Of a stretch of DNA of 19,356 nucleotides, positions 7,513-15,920 are shown piece by piece (within the stretch, counting starts at the first letter, position 1; every line of letters begins with the position of its first letter). The notes beneath the pieces were generated by a model. That model was given only the letters and a program-made list of their open reading frames with translations, was not told the DNA's origin and searched no databases. The DNA lies in NCBI GenBank assembly GCA_021799715.1, contig JAJYZY010000039.1, positions 1 to 19,356 on the forward strand, read 5' to 3'. Source of the DNA: Planctomycetota bacterium. Lineage in GTDB: Bacteria > Planctomycetota > Phycisphaerae > WQYP01. Both the position numbers and the translations under genes were made by a program.

Positions 7513-9084
7513 TCAAACACCAAGGCTTTGCAGATATTCCACAACCAGCCGCACCCCAAACCCGGAGGCATTATCACCAATCCACCAGCGATCGTCGCTT
7601 TTCGGATGGGACACGCCGGCAATGTCCAGATGGGCCCAGGGAACGCCTTCCGCGACAAATTCCTTTAGAAACATTCCCCCTTGAATGGGATGGGCTTCAC
7701 GCCCGCCGCTGTTAACCATATCCGCATGTGGGCTATCCAGCAATTTGCGATATGCCTTGTCCAAAGGCAGCCGCCAGAGTCGTTCTCCCGTTGCCTGTCC
7801 GGCGGTTGTCAGTTGCGTTGCCAACTGATCATCACCCGCCATGAGCCCGGCAAACACGCCCCCCAGCGCGACGATCACACCACCGGTCAATGTGGACATT
7901 TCAATCAGCGCATCGGGATTGAATTTGTCGCAGGCGTAGGCGATGGCGTCGGCAAGAATCAGCCGTCCTTCGGCATCGGTGTTGGTCACATCGACGGTTT
8001 TACCATTGTACATGCGAAGTATATCACCGGGCCGGTAGGCACGCGAGTCAAGGGTATTTTCGGCTGTCGGTATCAGCCCGATGACATGATGCGACAACTT
8101 CAATTGCGCCGTGGCTTGCATAATGCCCAGAACGGCCATGCCGCCGCATTTGTCGTATTTCATCGCGCCCATATCCGCGGCGGGCTTAATGGATATGCCA
8201 CCGGTATCAAAGGTCACGGCCTTTCCAACCACGGCGATGGTTTTCGCGGTTTGTCCCTTTGATACGCGCGGATGATACTCCATGATAATCAGGGCGGGCG
8301 GGGAATCGCTGCCGGCCCCCACCGCACACAAGCCGCCCATACCCATTTTTTCCGCGGCTTTCGCGTCAATAACTGAAAATTTCAGCGTATTGTCAGCAGC
8401 GATCTTTCGTGCGATGGCGGTCAATGACCCAGGCTGAATCATGTTGCCCGGGTGGCAGGCCACGGTGCGGGCCAGATTCGCGGCGGCGGCGATGACCGAC
8501 TTTTCCGCCACCATACTTTTAACGCTTTTTGCGGACTCTTCATCCAGACAGACAATGCCCAGCGACAACGGTTTGCCGTTAGCCGCCGCTTTTTTAGATG
8601 ATTCCACTTTTTTTTCAGTTTTATATGCGGAAAACTTAAAATCTCCCAAAGCGTAGCCCTCGGCCAAGGCTCCCGCCAAACTGGGCCAATTTTTACTCTC
8701 AAGCCCGGCGGGATGAAATGTTGCCGCAGTAATCTTGACTTTACGCAGATGGCGAGCCAGCAGCGAACCGGCCCAGCGCATCTGATCATTGGTAAATTCC
8801 GAAGTTTTTCCCATTCCAAGCAGTATCAACCGTTGCGTTTCCCCAACGCCATTGGCCTGCATAAGCGTTCCGGCCTTGCCTTCAAATCCATGAAGTTCAA
8901 TGGCAGATTGAACGGCATCAGCTATATTCAGCGGCAAATGGTCCGCGGCAAAACGCTGCTTGTCACCGTCAAATACAGGAATCGCCAATGCGGCACACTC
9001 CCAGGCCGGCTCTGATATCGTGCTGAATATCGGCGGCTTGCCGGCGTGCGCGGTGAGGTTAATTGAACTTATGGATTTTGCCAT
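7513..9084 (-). CDS. pepA: Leucyl aminopeptidase (M17 family)
   Basis: This is a cytosolic two-metal aminopeptidase that removes N-terminal residues from peptides. The 523-residue protein has a variable N-terminal macro-like domain and a C-terminal catalytic domain. Metal and catalytic residues are in place: VGKAVTFDTGGISIKP (K288, D293, K300), MKYDKCGG (D311) and the family signature NTDAEGRL (368-375, with D370, E372, R374). I start at the ATG at 9084, because GGGAAA lies just upstream. An in-frame start at 9129 would add 15 residues of unlikely sequence. A strong promoter lies about 70 bases upstream. The gene heads the pepA-rimO-pgsA series. A lysine/alanine-rich linker (about 155-171) between the domains is a minor oddity. 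Confidence 0.96.
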   Translation of the reverse strand: MAKSISSINLTAHAGKPPIFSTISEPAWECAALAIPVFDGDKQRFAADHLPLNIADAVQSAIELHGFEGKAGTLMQANGVGETQRLILLGMGKTSEFTNDQMRWAGSLLARHLRKVKITAATFHPAGLESKNWPSLAGALAEGYALGDFKFSAYKTEKKVESSKKAAANGKPLSLGIVCLDEESAKSVKSMVAEKSVIAAAANLARTVACHPGNMIQPGSLTAIARKIAADNTLKFSVIDAKAAEKMGMGGLCAVGAGSDSPPALIIMEYHPRVSKGQTAKTIAVVGKAVTFDTGGISIKPAADMGAMKYDKCGGMAVLGIMQATAQLKLSHHVIGLIPTAENTLDSRAYRPGDILRMYNGKTVDVTNTDAEGRLILADAIAYACDKFNPDALIEMSTLTGGVIVALGGVFAGLMAGDDQLATQLTTAGQATGERLWRLPLDKAYRKLLDSPHADMVNSGGREAHPIQGGMFLKEFVAEGVPWAHLDIAGVSHPKSDDRWWIGDNASGFGVRLVVEYLQSLGV

Positions 9085-9154
9085 GTTGTTTTCCCGAATC
9101 AAGTAAATGCCGCCCATGCGTTGAAACATTCAACCCATGTGATACATAAACCGC

Positions 9155-9182
9155 ATTGTGCCGCCGGCGTCAGCGTTGTCAA
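9155..9182 (-). promoter_or_regulatory. Sigma70-type promoter of pepA
   Basis: Read on the minus strand, TTGACA (9182-9177) is a perfect -35 box, and CACAAT (9160-9155) follows after 16 bases as -10 box. Transcription would start near 9148, giving a leader of about 64 bases before the pepA ATG at 9084. Confidence 0.65.
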
Positions 9183-9304
9183 GCCGCAAAATTAATCCCG
9201 CATCTTTGCCAACGCATTGATATTCAGCAAACCTTGCCGTATGACCACCAATAAAATTCCCCGCCCATCAGACAGGAGACATTTTACGGGATCATTCACG
9301 GGCA

Positions 9305-9340
9305 ATAGTGGAGCACTCTATAGTGGAGCACTCTGCAGAG
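9305..9340. repeat. 15-bp perfect tandem duplication followed by a 10-bp palindrome
   Basis: ATAGTGGAGCACTCT occurs twice head to tail at 9305-9319 and 9320-9334 with no mismatch. The end of the second copy forms the perfect palindrome CTCTGCAGAG (9331-9340). The first copy lacks the GCAGAG half. The lack of any divergence suggests a recent duplication or a maintained binding site. Confidence 0.7.
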
Positions 9341-9500
9341 AAACTCCGCTTTTCATATTGCGGATATTGCTGTTTGTGATTGAAGAACAAATTCCCGTCG
9401 GCAAATTTTTGTATCAGGTCATTACCGGTCATTTCGTAGTTAAGACACTCAAAGCCTGTCTCCGAATCATCGATTGATATTGCACGGGCACCGACTCACT

Positions 9501-9534
9501 GATCCCAACGGCGGGCGAGCCGCCCGCGATCCCA
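9501..9534. repeat. REP-like GC-rich hairpin flanked by GATCCCA repeats (copy 2)
   Basis: GCGGGCG (9511-9517), loop AGC and CGCCCGC (9521-9527) form a perfect 7-bp stem. GATCCCA flanks it directly on both sides (9501-9507 and 9528-9534). The segment 9520-9533 is identical to 4335-4348. No T-run follows, so this is not a typical terminator. Confidence 0.5.
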
Positions 9535-9606
9535 GGATATTGTTCGCCGGTCTTCACTTACCGGACACCGCAACATGTCGATCCGCGAGACTCGGATGAT
9601 ACATCA

Positions 9607-9615
9607 TGCTAAAAT
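9607..9615 (+). promoter_or_regulatory. Candidate extended -10 promoter of the IspD-like gene
   Basis: TGCTAAAAT at 9607-9615 fits an extended -10 element (TGn followed by TAAAAT). No good -35 box lies at the usual distance, which is tolerated for this promoter class. The predicted leader is about 50 bases and contains the AGGAG ribosome binding site at 9659-9663. Confidence 0.4.
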
Positions 9616-9671
9616 GGCTCTGTCCAAGGCGTTTGCCGATGGACATTGAATTGGACACAGGAGTTTACTTC

Positions 9672-10400
9672 ATGCCCATTGGTGTTTTATTTGTGATGGC
9701 AACCCCCATCTGGGCAGCCAAAGGGTCCGGCAAGCCCTTCTCCAAAATTGATGGCCGTGAAATATTCATGCGCAGTATTGAGCTATACGCCAACCGCGAT
9801 CAAGTTCAGCAGCGGCTGTTATGCCTGCTTCCCGATGATTTATCCCGAATTCAGGAAAAATATGGAGCGCATCTTGCTTTTCAGGGCGTTGGGACGGCCG
9901 CAGGCGGACCTGATTGGTTTGGGGCGGTACAGCGTGGACTGGAAAAACTCAAACCGGAAATCGATACGGTTATCGTACACGATGCCTGCTGCCCCGCGGT
10001 GCCATATCCGGTTCTGGATGCTTTGGAAGAAGCCCTTGGCACAACCGGTGCCGCGGCTCCGGTCGTGCCCCTGGGCGGGGCGACAGTGCGCGTGGAAGGC
10101 GGCAAGCTCGGCCAACTTGTAATCGATAAGCGCCTGGAAATCCTGCAGTCACCGCAGATTTTTCGTCGGCCGATTCTGGAAGCCGCGTACGTAAAGCGTT
10201 CGAGCGTGGGAAACCAGTGCGTGGATGATGCAACTTTGGTCAAGCTTGGCGGTACGGATGTAACGACCATACCGGGTTGGCGGCTGAACATCCGCATTGA
10301 TCATGATGAATTAATAAAACTCGGGTCCGACGCAATTAAACATTTGCCCCGCGCGCGCAGCAATGCACCGGTAAGCCCATTTGATGAAGCCCAATGGTAG
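9672..10400 (+). CDS. ispD: IspD-like 2-C-methyl-D-erythritol 4-phosphate cytidylyltransferase, divergent
   Basis: IspD couples CTP and methylerythritol phosphate in the MEP isoprenoid pathway and releases pyrophosphate. The 242-residue product follows the IspD order: KGSGKPFSKIDGR (18-30) in place of the CTP-binding GxGxR...PK loop, IVHDACCPAVP (101-111), ATVRV (137-141), LEILQSPQIFRRPILEA (155-171) and VDDATLVKLGG (184-194) before a NIRI-type end (206-209). Several active-site positions are altered: the expected arginine of HDAARP is Cys107, the DR motif is DK (K153), and the first nucleotide loop is shortened. It may be a diverged IspD or a related nucleotidyltransferase. AGGAG at 9659-9663, eight bases before ATG 9672, decides this start over in-frame ATGs at 9606 and 9639. 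GT4 and ppa genes follow on the same strand. Confidence 0.75.
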   Translation: MPIGVLFVMATPIWAAKGSGKPFSKIDGREIFMRSIELYANRDQVQQRLLCLLPDDLSRIQEKYGAHLAFQGVGTAAGGPDWFGAVQRGLEKLKPEIDTVIVHDACCPAVPYPVLDALEEALGTTGAAAPVVPLGGATVRVEGGKLGQLVIDKRLEILQSPQIFRRPILEAAYVKRSSVGNQCVDDATLVKLGGTDVTTIPGWRLNIRIDHDELIKLGSDAIKHLPRARSNAPVSPFDEAQW

Positions 10401-10500
10401 GTCGCGGGTCGTTTGTGGTCTTTACGTGGTTGAAAATATCGGATATGCGGTACTGAATATTGTCCGTGAGGTTCACGTAATCTCATAGCAGTGGAGTGTT

Positions 10501-11628
10501 ATGGCGCAGCGCGTCGTATTTTTAATTACCGACCTGGATCTGGGGGGCATGCCGCTGATTGTCCGGCGACTTGTGCGTGGTTTGAAGGAATTGGGGCGGT
10601 GGGAACCCACGGTTGTAAGCATTAAACCGCCGGGCATTGTCGGTCGCTGGATTCGCCATGAGGGCGTTGAAGTCATCGGCTTAAATGCACGGAATGTTTT
10701 CGACGTCAACGCCGTGCGCCGTTGGGTGACAACAATGCAAGCGGTAAACCCCGCCGTGGTTGTAAGTGTACTGGTTCATGCCAACGCGCTGGCGGCTCTG
10801 GCGGCTCCCTTTGCCGGACCACGAATTTATTTCCAATCCATTCACACCATCCAACCCGAACCGCACTGGCACTGGCAGCTACAGGGAATTATTTCCCGGC
10901 AGTGCCATGGAATCATTACGCCCTCACATGCCGTGCTCGATCGGATCAGCCGGTTTGGACGCTTTCACAACGGCTATGTCATTCCATTTGGCCTGGATTA
11001 CCAGACATTTGCGGATGCCGAGCCAATACCCGTTGCGGAGCGTCCATGGCCGGCAAACGCAATGGCGGTCGGTTATATTGGCCGCTTTGATCCGGTGAAG
11101 CGGCTGGACCTGCTGGTGCGCGAGTTTGCGGAACTGCTGTTGCGCGATTATCGCCGCTGGGGAAAATTGCATCTGGCGTTAATTGGTTACGGCCCGGAAG
11201 AAAAGCCGTTGCGGGCCTTGGCCGCCAACCTGGGCGTTGCGTCGCATGTGATATTTCCCGGTGCCACCGCCGAGCCGGCGCGTTGGTACAAGGCGTTGGA
11301 GGTACTTTGCATGCCCTCAACAGTGGAGGGATTCGGCATGAATATCATCGAGGCCATGGCCTGCGGAACGCCGGTTGCCGTTTATCGCAGCCCGGCGGTT
11401 CAGGAAATTATCACAGATCAGGAAACCGGCCTGCTGATCAATCCGGATATAAAAGGGTCCATGGCCGATGCCATCGCCGAACTGGTGGAAAACAAGGCGT
11501 TAGCGGGTAAAATTCGATTGCAAGCGCGGACCATGGTGGCGGATCGATATTCCGCCCAGCGCATGGTTGAAGGATATCAACGCGTCTTAGATCAGGCCGC
11601 GGTTGGCGAAGCACATCGTGTGGCCTAA
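10501..11628 (+). CDS. Glycosyltransferase family 4 protein
   Basis: This GT-B fold glycosyltransferase of 375 residues transfers a sugar from a nucleotide-activated donor to an acceptor that cannot be deduced here. The N-terminal acceptor domain opens with VVFLITDLDLGGMP (5-18). The donor domain begins at VGYIGRFDPVKRLD (190-203). It has LIGYGPE (227-233) and the EX7E donor-binding motif from E276 (VEGFGMNIIEAMACGTPV) to E284. No transmembrane segment or signal peptide is seen, so it probably acts at the cytosolic face in polysaccharide or glycolipid synthesis. GGAG at 10493-10496 supports the ATG. It lies 100 bases after the IspD-like gene and 58 before ppa. No other cell-envelope genes are next to it. 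Confidence 0.92.
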   Translation: MAQRVVFLITDLDLGGMPLIVRRLVRGLKELGRWEPTVVSIKPPGIVGRWIRHEGVEVIGLNARNVFDVNAVRRWVTTMQAVNPAVVVSVLVHANALAALAAPFAGPRIYFQSIHTIQPEPHWHWQLQGIISRQCHGIITPSHAVLDRISRFGRFHNGYVIPFGLDYQTFADAEPIPVAERPWPANAMAVGYIGRFDPVKRLDLLVREFAELLLRDYRRWGKLHLALIGYGPEEKPLRALAANLGVASHVIFPGATAEPARWYKALEVLCMPSTVEGFGMNIIEAMACGTPVAVYRSPAVQEIITDQETGLLINPDIKGSMADAIAELVENKALAGKIRLQARTMVADRYSAQRMVEGYQRVLDQAAVGEAHRVA

Positions 11629-11686
11629 TGGCGTGGATGCGGATACACTACAGTTGTTTAAAATGTAGTAATCAGGAGAAAACAAG

Positions 11687-12289
11687 ATGGGTCGTATTAT
11701 TGCACCGTTCAAACCCACCCGTTCGGCGAGTCCATGGCACGATGTGGACCCGGGCAGCGGCATGCTGCCGTCGGTATTCCAGGCCATCATTGAAATTCCG
11801 CTTGGCGCATCGAATAAATATGAAATGGACAAATCAACCGGGCTGCTAAAGCTGGACCGCGTGCTGCATTCCGCGGTTTATTATCCCGCCAATTACGGGT
11901 TTCTTCCGCAGACCATGGCCGATGACGGCGATCCGCTGGATGTTCTGGTGCTCGGAGCCGAGCCGGTCTATCCGTTGACCATTGTCGAGGCCCGCGCCAT
12001 CGGCTTGATGACTATGAAAGATCAGAACGAAATTGACCATAAAGTTATATCCGTGCATGTCAACGATCCGGAATACAGTAGTTACAGCGATGTGCACCAA
12101 TTGCCGCCGCACAAGCTCTCGGTACTGAAACGCTTTTTCGAAGATTACAAGTCATTGGAAAACAAGCGCGTGGTCGTGGACGATGTGCTGCCGGCGGAAT
12201 ATGCCTTTCCGGTTATTGAACAATCGCTGATGATCTATAAAAAATGGCGCGCCGGAGAAGACGTCAGCCGCATGTTGCATGTGGCCTGA
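11687..12289 (+). CDS. ppa: Inorganic pyrophosphatase, family I
   Basis: This soluble enzyme hydrolyses pyrophosphate to two phosphates and so pulls biosynthetic reactions such as nucleotidyl transfer forward. The 200-residue protein has the family I signature DGDPLDVLV (80-88, metal-binding D80, D82, D85). It also has the active-site segments NKYEMDK (43-49), YYPANYGFLPQT (65-76) and the later KVISV, LENKRVVV and KKWRAG blocks. The length is close to the 175-200 usual for bacteria, with an extra 20-residue N-terminal stretch. AGGAG at 11674-11678, eight bases before the ATG, fixes the start. It is probably read together with the upstream glycosyltransferase gene and ends only 9 bases from the convergent secreted-protein gene, with no visible terminator between. 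Confidence 0.97.
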   Translation: MGRIIAPFKPTRSASPWHDVDPGSGMLPSVFQAIIEIPLGASNKYEMDKSTGLLKLDRVLHSAVYYPANYGFLPQTMADDGDPLDVLVLGAEPVYPLTIVEARAIGLMTMKDQNEIDHKVISVHVNDPEYSSYSDVHQLPPHKLSVLKRFFEDYKSLENKRVVVDDVLPAEYAFPVIEQSLMIYKKWRAGEDVSRMLHVA

Positions 12290-12298
12290 AAACAACTC

Positions 12299-13681
12299 CT
12301 ACGGCATCGGCAGATTTTTCAAGTCAATGGGTATCTGCAGGGTTTCCTGGCGGGTGAATACATTCATTTGGAACTCCGCCGGCTTGCCGCCCATCACGTT
12401 AACCGTGTACGTCATGCCCTGCGGGAAGCCGCCGCCGCCACTCCAGCCGCCGGGTTGCAGTGTTCGGCCGCCGGCGGTCAAAATTGTGCCACTGTTCATT
12501 TGATCGAGTTGATTCATAATATTCTGTCGGGCTGAATTGGGATTAAAGGGCCCCGGTGGCTGCGAGATCGTATACGTAAATTGCCACATCGCATTCCGCC
12601 CCGGTGCCGCCGGCTGCATCTTGAGGTTGCTTACCGACACCTTGATACCATCAACGGACGCACTGGCAACACCTTTGGATTTGAATTTCAAGGTCAGCGA
12701 TTTTTTGTGCAGTGAGATAATCAGGGGAATATAACCCTTCAATTCGGAAATCCTGGTGCCGGGGTTATGCGGCGGCCATTGCAGGGCGATGTTGAAATTA
12801 GTCACGCCGCCCATTTGATTTCCGTACCACATGTTGCCCGGAGTAGCGGTTAATAGAGAATTACCGTGATTATCCACCGCCTTGGTTACCACGGCCTGCT
12901 GTGTTTGAATGGGCCCCAGCTTTCCCGGTATCGACAATAAAGCAGCCTGAATATTAAATGTTTCCGTTGTGGACGGCCCGGACGACATGAAATTCACATC
13001 GCGGCTGTAGTTAATGCTTTGCGGTGCAATGGCGAAGGCTCCTGCCATATCCACGACATGCCCCTTGCCCAGTACGCCATTTAATATCAGCGTCATCTGC
13101 GTTGGATTGCCATAATAGCCGGGCGATGGTGATATGCCTGTCATGGTGGCAAGCTTCTGCATGACTTGCCAGAACGGCACGGCATGGGCGTGAATAGTCA
13201 CCCTTGGCATGACACCCTGATTGATAAAATTGGGGCTTGTGCCCGCCTGCCGACATACGCTTTCAAATGCCTGCCGGGCGGAAATGTCCTTGGCGTCCAG
13301 CGTTATCAATGGCCCGCGCAAAAGATCGGCATGGGCTATTTTATCCATATCCTCACGCAGCAGATGCCGCATTTCCGGAGTGGTCAGGCCCGCCAGGGCT
13401 TTTTTCATTTCCGGAACCGCCGCATCACCTGCGGCCAGTAATTTTTTCGCGGCCAAATGACGCACGGAATAGTGATCACTGGCCAATTGCATTATCCATC
13501 GGTGAATCTGCTTTGGGCCGGTCTTTGCCTCGGTGGACACCGTCGCCGCCGGTACCATAGTTGCCGCGTTTACCGCCGGCTGATCATGGACACTCCATGC
13601 CACTGCCGCCGATGCCAGAGTCAAAGCCTTCAATAATCCGTTGCCTGAATTGGCCCACTTACGATATTTCTGCCAGGTCAT
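12299..13681 (-). CDS. Secreted protein of unknown function with HEAT-like and STN-like regions
   Basis: I do not recognise a characterised family for this 460-residue product. It has a signal peptide: basic start MTWQKYRK, a hydrophobic stretch about 18-32, and a likely cleavage near VNA-A at about 38. After it comes a HEAT-like helical pair (SVRHLAAKKLLAAGDAAVPE, about 70-90). About residues 125-200 resemble the STN/secretin N-terminal fold: LITLDAKDISARQAFESV then VPFWQVMQKLATMTG. The C-terminal half is beta-rich with long proline- and glycine-rich loops, ending in GGWSGGGGFPQG. The combination is seen in planctomycete exported proteins. AGGAG eight bases before the ATG at 13681 decides the start over a GTG at 13690. 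It stands alone, so context gives no role. Confidence 0.8.
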   Translation of the reverse strand: MTWQKYRKWANSGNGLLKALTLASAAVAWSVHDQPAVNAATMVPAATVSTEAKTGPKQIHRWIMQLASDHYSVRHLAAKKLLAAGDAAVPEMKKALAGLTTPEMRHLLREDMDKIAHADLLRGPLITLDAKDISARQAFESVCRQAGTSPNFINQGVMPRVTIHAHAVPFWQVMQKLATMTGISPSPGYYGNPTQMTLILNGVLGKGHVVDMAGAFAIAPQSINYSRDVNFMSSGPSTTETFNIQAALLSIPGKLGPIQTQQAVVTKAVDNHGNSLLTATPGNMWYGNQMGGVTNFNIALQWPPHNPGTRISELKGYIPLIISLHKKSLTLKFKSKGVASASVDGIKVSVSNLKMQPAAPGRNAMWQFTYTISQPPGPFNPNSARQNIMNQLDQMNSGTILTAGGRTLQPGGWSGGGGFPQGMTYTVNVMGGKPAEFQMNVFTRQETLQIPIDLKNLPMP

Positions 13682-13829
13682 CAGATGCACTCCTGCGAAG
13701 AATTCGCTGAATCAATTCCCTATAATGCCAATTGCGGAAAAGCATTTTTCGTGATAATAATCCGCACGGAACAATGTGGCAATGCGGTGTGTAACAATCT
13801 TGCAATCCGCAATTTCATCAGACAACTTC

Positions 13830-13858
13830 TTGACACCGCGTTAAAATCCTCATAACCT
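13830..13858 (+). promoter_or_regulatory. Sigma70-type promoter of cysK
   Basis: TTGACA (13830-13835) is a perfect -35 box, and TAACCT (13853-13858) follows after exactly 17 bases. The leader to the ATG at 13889 would be about 24 bases and includes AGGAG at 13878-13882. Confidence 0.55.
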
Positions 13859-13888
13859 ACAAATTAGATCAGATTACAGGAGATTGGC

Positions 13889-14842
13889 ATGGCTAAGCTT
13901 TTCGCGGACATCACTAAAACAATCGGAAATACTCCGCTGGTGCGCATTAATCGTCTCGTACCGGCCGGGCAGGGAATCGTTTATGCCAAGTGCGAATTTT
14001 TTAATCCGCTTTCGAGCGTGAAAGATCGTATTGGCGCGGCGATGATTGACGCGGCGGAAAAGGCGGGGCAAATCAATAAGGACACGCATATTATGGAAGC
14101 CACCAGCGGCAACACGGGCATTGCCCTGGCTTTTGTGTGCGCCGCGAAAGGGTATAAGCTCACGCTGTATATGCCCGAAAGCATGTCCCTGGAGCGCCGC
14201 AAATTGCTGCGGATCATGGGGGCGAATCTGGTACTTACCCCGGCCGCGGAAGGCATGCCGGGGGCGATTCGCCGCTGCAATGAGGCCGCCGCTGCGGATA
14301 AGAATTCGGTCATTGCACGGCAGTTTGATAATCCCGCTAATGTTGAAATTCACCAGAAAACCACCGCAGAAGAAATCTGGAACGATACCGACGGAAAGGT
14401 GGACTGCCTGGTTTCGGCGGTGGGTACCGGGGGCACCATCAGCGGAGTAGCCGGAGTTATTAAGAAGCGCAACCCGAACTTCAAAGCCATCGCCGTTGAA
14501 CCAACCAATTCGCCGGTTATTACACAGTGCAAGGCGGGACAACCGCTGAAGCCCGGCCCGCACAAAATTCAGGGAGCCGGTGCCGGTTTTATTCCTAAAA
14601 ATTTAAACGTTGATCTGGTGGATGAAGTCATACAAGTCACGAATGAAGACGCTTTTGAGTGGGCCCGCCGACTGGCGCGCGAGGAAGGCATTCTGGCCGG
14701 GATCAGTTCCGGCGCCAACATGTGGGCCGCAGCGCAGGTGGCCGCGCGTCCGGAAATGAAAGGCAAAATCATTGTCGCGGTCATGTGCTCCACAGGTGAG
14801 CGTTACATCAGCACCGCGATGTATGAAGGCCTGGATGTTTAG
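13889..14842 (+). CDS. cysK: Cysteine synthase A (O-acetylserine sulfhydrylase)
   Basis: This is a PLP enzyme that makes cysteine from O-acetylserine and sulfide in the cytosol. The 317-residue protein shows the whole family pattern: IGNTPLVRI (12-20), [11 protein letters not shown] with PLP lysine K45, the substrate loop TSGNTG (72-77), the phosphate-binding GTGGT (179-183), [12 protein letters not shown] (226-237) and the late MCSTGERY (299-306) near the PLP ring nitrogen. [11 protein letters not shown] and its length support CysK over CysM or cystathionine beta-synthase. Its own promoter and AGGAG ribosome binding site are visible, and it seems to be a single-gene unit. It is convergent with the HD-GYP regulator gene, 21 bases apart. 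Confidence 0.96.
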   Translation: MAKLFADITKTIGNTPLVRINRLVPAGQGIVYAKCEFFNPLSSVKDRIGAAMIDAAEKAGQINKDTHIMEATSGNTGIALAFVCAAKGYKLTLYMPESMSLERRKLLRIMGANLVLTPAAEGMPGAIRRCNEAAAADKNSVIARQFDNPANVEIHQKTTAEEIWNDTDGKVDCLVSAVGTGGTISGVAGVIKKRNPNFKAIAVEPTNSPVITQCKAGQPLKPGPHKIQGAGAGFIPKNLNVDLVDEVIQVTNEDAFEWARRLAREEGILAGISSGANMWAAAQVAARPEMKGKIIVAVMCSTGERYISTAMYEGLDV

Positions 14843-14863
14843 CGATTTGTAGCCCGGTACCAG

Positions 14864-15916
14864 TTACCAGTTCCAGGCACCTTGGCGGGCATCAATCAAT
14901 TTGCGGCGGGCGTCTTCGGCTTCACGGAAGTGCTTTTGGATTTGCAGTATTTCCGCCTCACGGGCCAGAAAAGCCTCCACCACGCGCGGACCAAATTGTT
15001 TTCCGGATTCACTAAGAATCACCCCGCAGGCGTGTTGATGGCTTTGCGCGGCTTTATACACCCGGCGGGACGTAATGGCGTCATATACATCCGCCAGAGC
15101 CATGATTCGCCCCGCCCATGGAATCTGCTCGCCCCGCAGCCCGCGCGGATAGCCGCTGCCGTCATAACGTTCATGATGTGTGGCCGCTATATCCCGTGCC
15201 ATTTCGAGGAACTCCGCCCCCGGATAACTTTGCAATACTTCGTCGAGCGTGGCGGCTCCGATGGCCGAGTGGCGTTTCATAATTTCATATTCATCCGCGG
15301 TGAGCTTTCCCGGCTTAAGTAAAATGGCGTCGGGGATGGCGACTTTTCCAATATCATGCAGCGGGCTGGTGTCATAAAGCATCCGGACAAAATCCGCGTG
15401 GATGACATGTGTTAATTCCGGCCTTTTCGCCAATTGTTCGGCAATGAGTTTTACATAATTGCGCGTGCGTTCAAGGTGCATGCCGGTTTCCTGATCCCGT
15501 GATTCCGCCAGACGCGCCAGCGCGAAGATCGTCACATCCCGCGTTTCCAGTGATAGCGCCCTTTCCCCTGCTTTAATGCGGGCGGCAAGCTCGCCGGTGT
15601 CGAACGGCTTGGCCATAAAATCATCCGCCCCGGCGGCGATTCCCTCCGCCACGTCCACTGGATCGTCACGCGAACTTAACATTATTATATATACATATCT
15701 ACTTAGTTTTCGATTGCGAATCGCCCGGCACAATTCGATGCCATCCATGGACTCCATCATCCAGTCCGTAATAACCATGCGAATGGGAAGTTGTGACAGG
15801 CATTCAATGGCGTTTGCCCCGCTGGTAGTGGTGACAACATCATGGCCGAATCGGGCCAGCGCCTTCTGGATCATTTCCAGGGCAATCGGATCATCATCGA
15901 CCGCAAGTATCTTCAT
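14864..15916 (-). CDS. Response regulator with HD-GYP output domain (cyclic-di-GMP phosphodiesterase)
   Basis: The 350-residue protein has an N-terminal receiver (1-120) with acidic pair D8/D9, phosphoacceptor D51 (VITDWMM), S81 and K103 (AKPFD). A C-terminal HD-GYP domain (about 130-320) follows, with SPLHDIGKVAIPD (H187, D188), ATHHERYDGSGYPRGL (245-260) and ALADVYDAITSRR (273-285). Such domains hydrolyse cyclic di-GMP, and the metal ligands look intact. The start is the ATG at 15916, which has AAGGAG nine bases upstream and gives the usual MKILAVDDD opening; ATG 15934 would overlap the kinase gene. It begins only 4 bases after the kinase stop, so the two are co-transcribed and very likely partners. 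The C-terminal 30 residues form a charged helix. Confidence 0.95.
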   Translation of the reverse strand: MKILAVDDDPIALEMIQKALARFGHDVVTTTSGANAIECLSQLPIRMVITDWMMESMDGIELCRAIRNRKLSRYVYIIMLSSRDDPVDVAEGIAAGADDFMAKPFDTGELAARIKAGERALSLETRDVTIFALARLAESRDQETGMHLERTRNYVKLIAEQLAKRPELTHVIHADFVRMLYDTSPLHDIGKVAIPDAILLKPGKLTADEYEIMKRHSAIGAATLDEVLQSYPGAEFLEMARDIAATHHERYDGSGYPRGLRGEQIPWAGRIMALADVYDAITSRRVYKAAQSHQHACGVILSESGKQFGPRVVEAFLAREAEILQIQKHFREAEDARRKLIDARQGAWNW

Positions 15917-15920
15917 ACCA

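Larger units (their letters stand above)
9183..9671. other. Long intergenic region between divergent pepA and the IspD-like gene
   Basis: This non-coding stretch holds three things described separately: a 15-bp tandem duplication with a palindrome (9305-9340), a GC-rich REP-like hairpin (9501-9534) and an extended -10 promoter near 9607. A 78-codon frame from ATG 9241 to 9477 is open on the plus strand. It has no ribosome binding site and no recognisable motif. I see no RNA gene or gene remnant here. Confidence 0.5.

Noticed and set aside
9241..9477. 78-codon plus-strand open frame between pepA and the IspD-like gene
   Set aside because: No ribosome binding site, no recognisable motif, and it spans the tandem repeat and palindrome. 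The hydrophobic stretch near its end is suggestive but not enough to call a gene.
12290..12298. Bidirectional terminator between ppa and the secreted-protein gene
   Set aside because: The gap is nine bases and contains no inverted repeat.
13874..14563. 229-codon minus-strand open frame opposite cysK
   Set aside because: It covers the region encoding the K45, TSGNTG and GTGGT motifs of CysK on the plus strand and has no motifs of its own.
14843..14863. Terminator between convergent cysK and the HD-GYP gene
   Set aside because: Only a 4-bp GGTA/TACC pairing is present, with no T-run.
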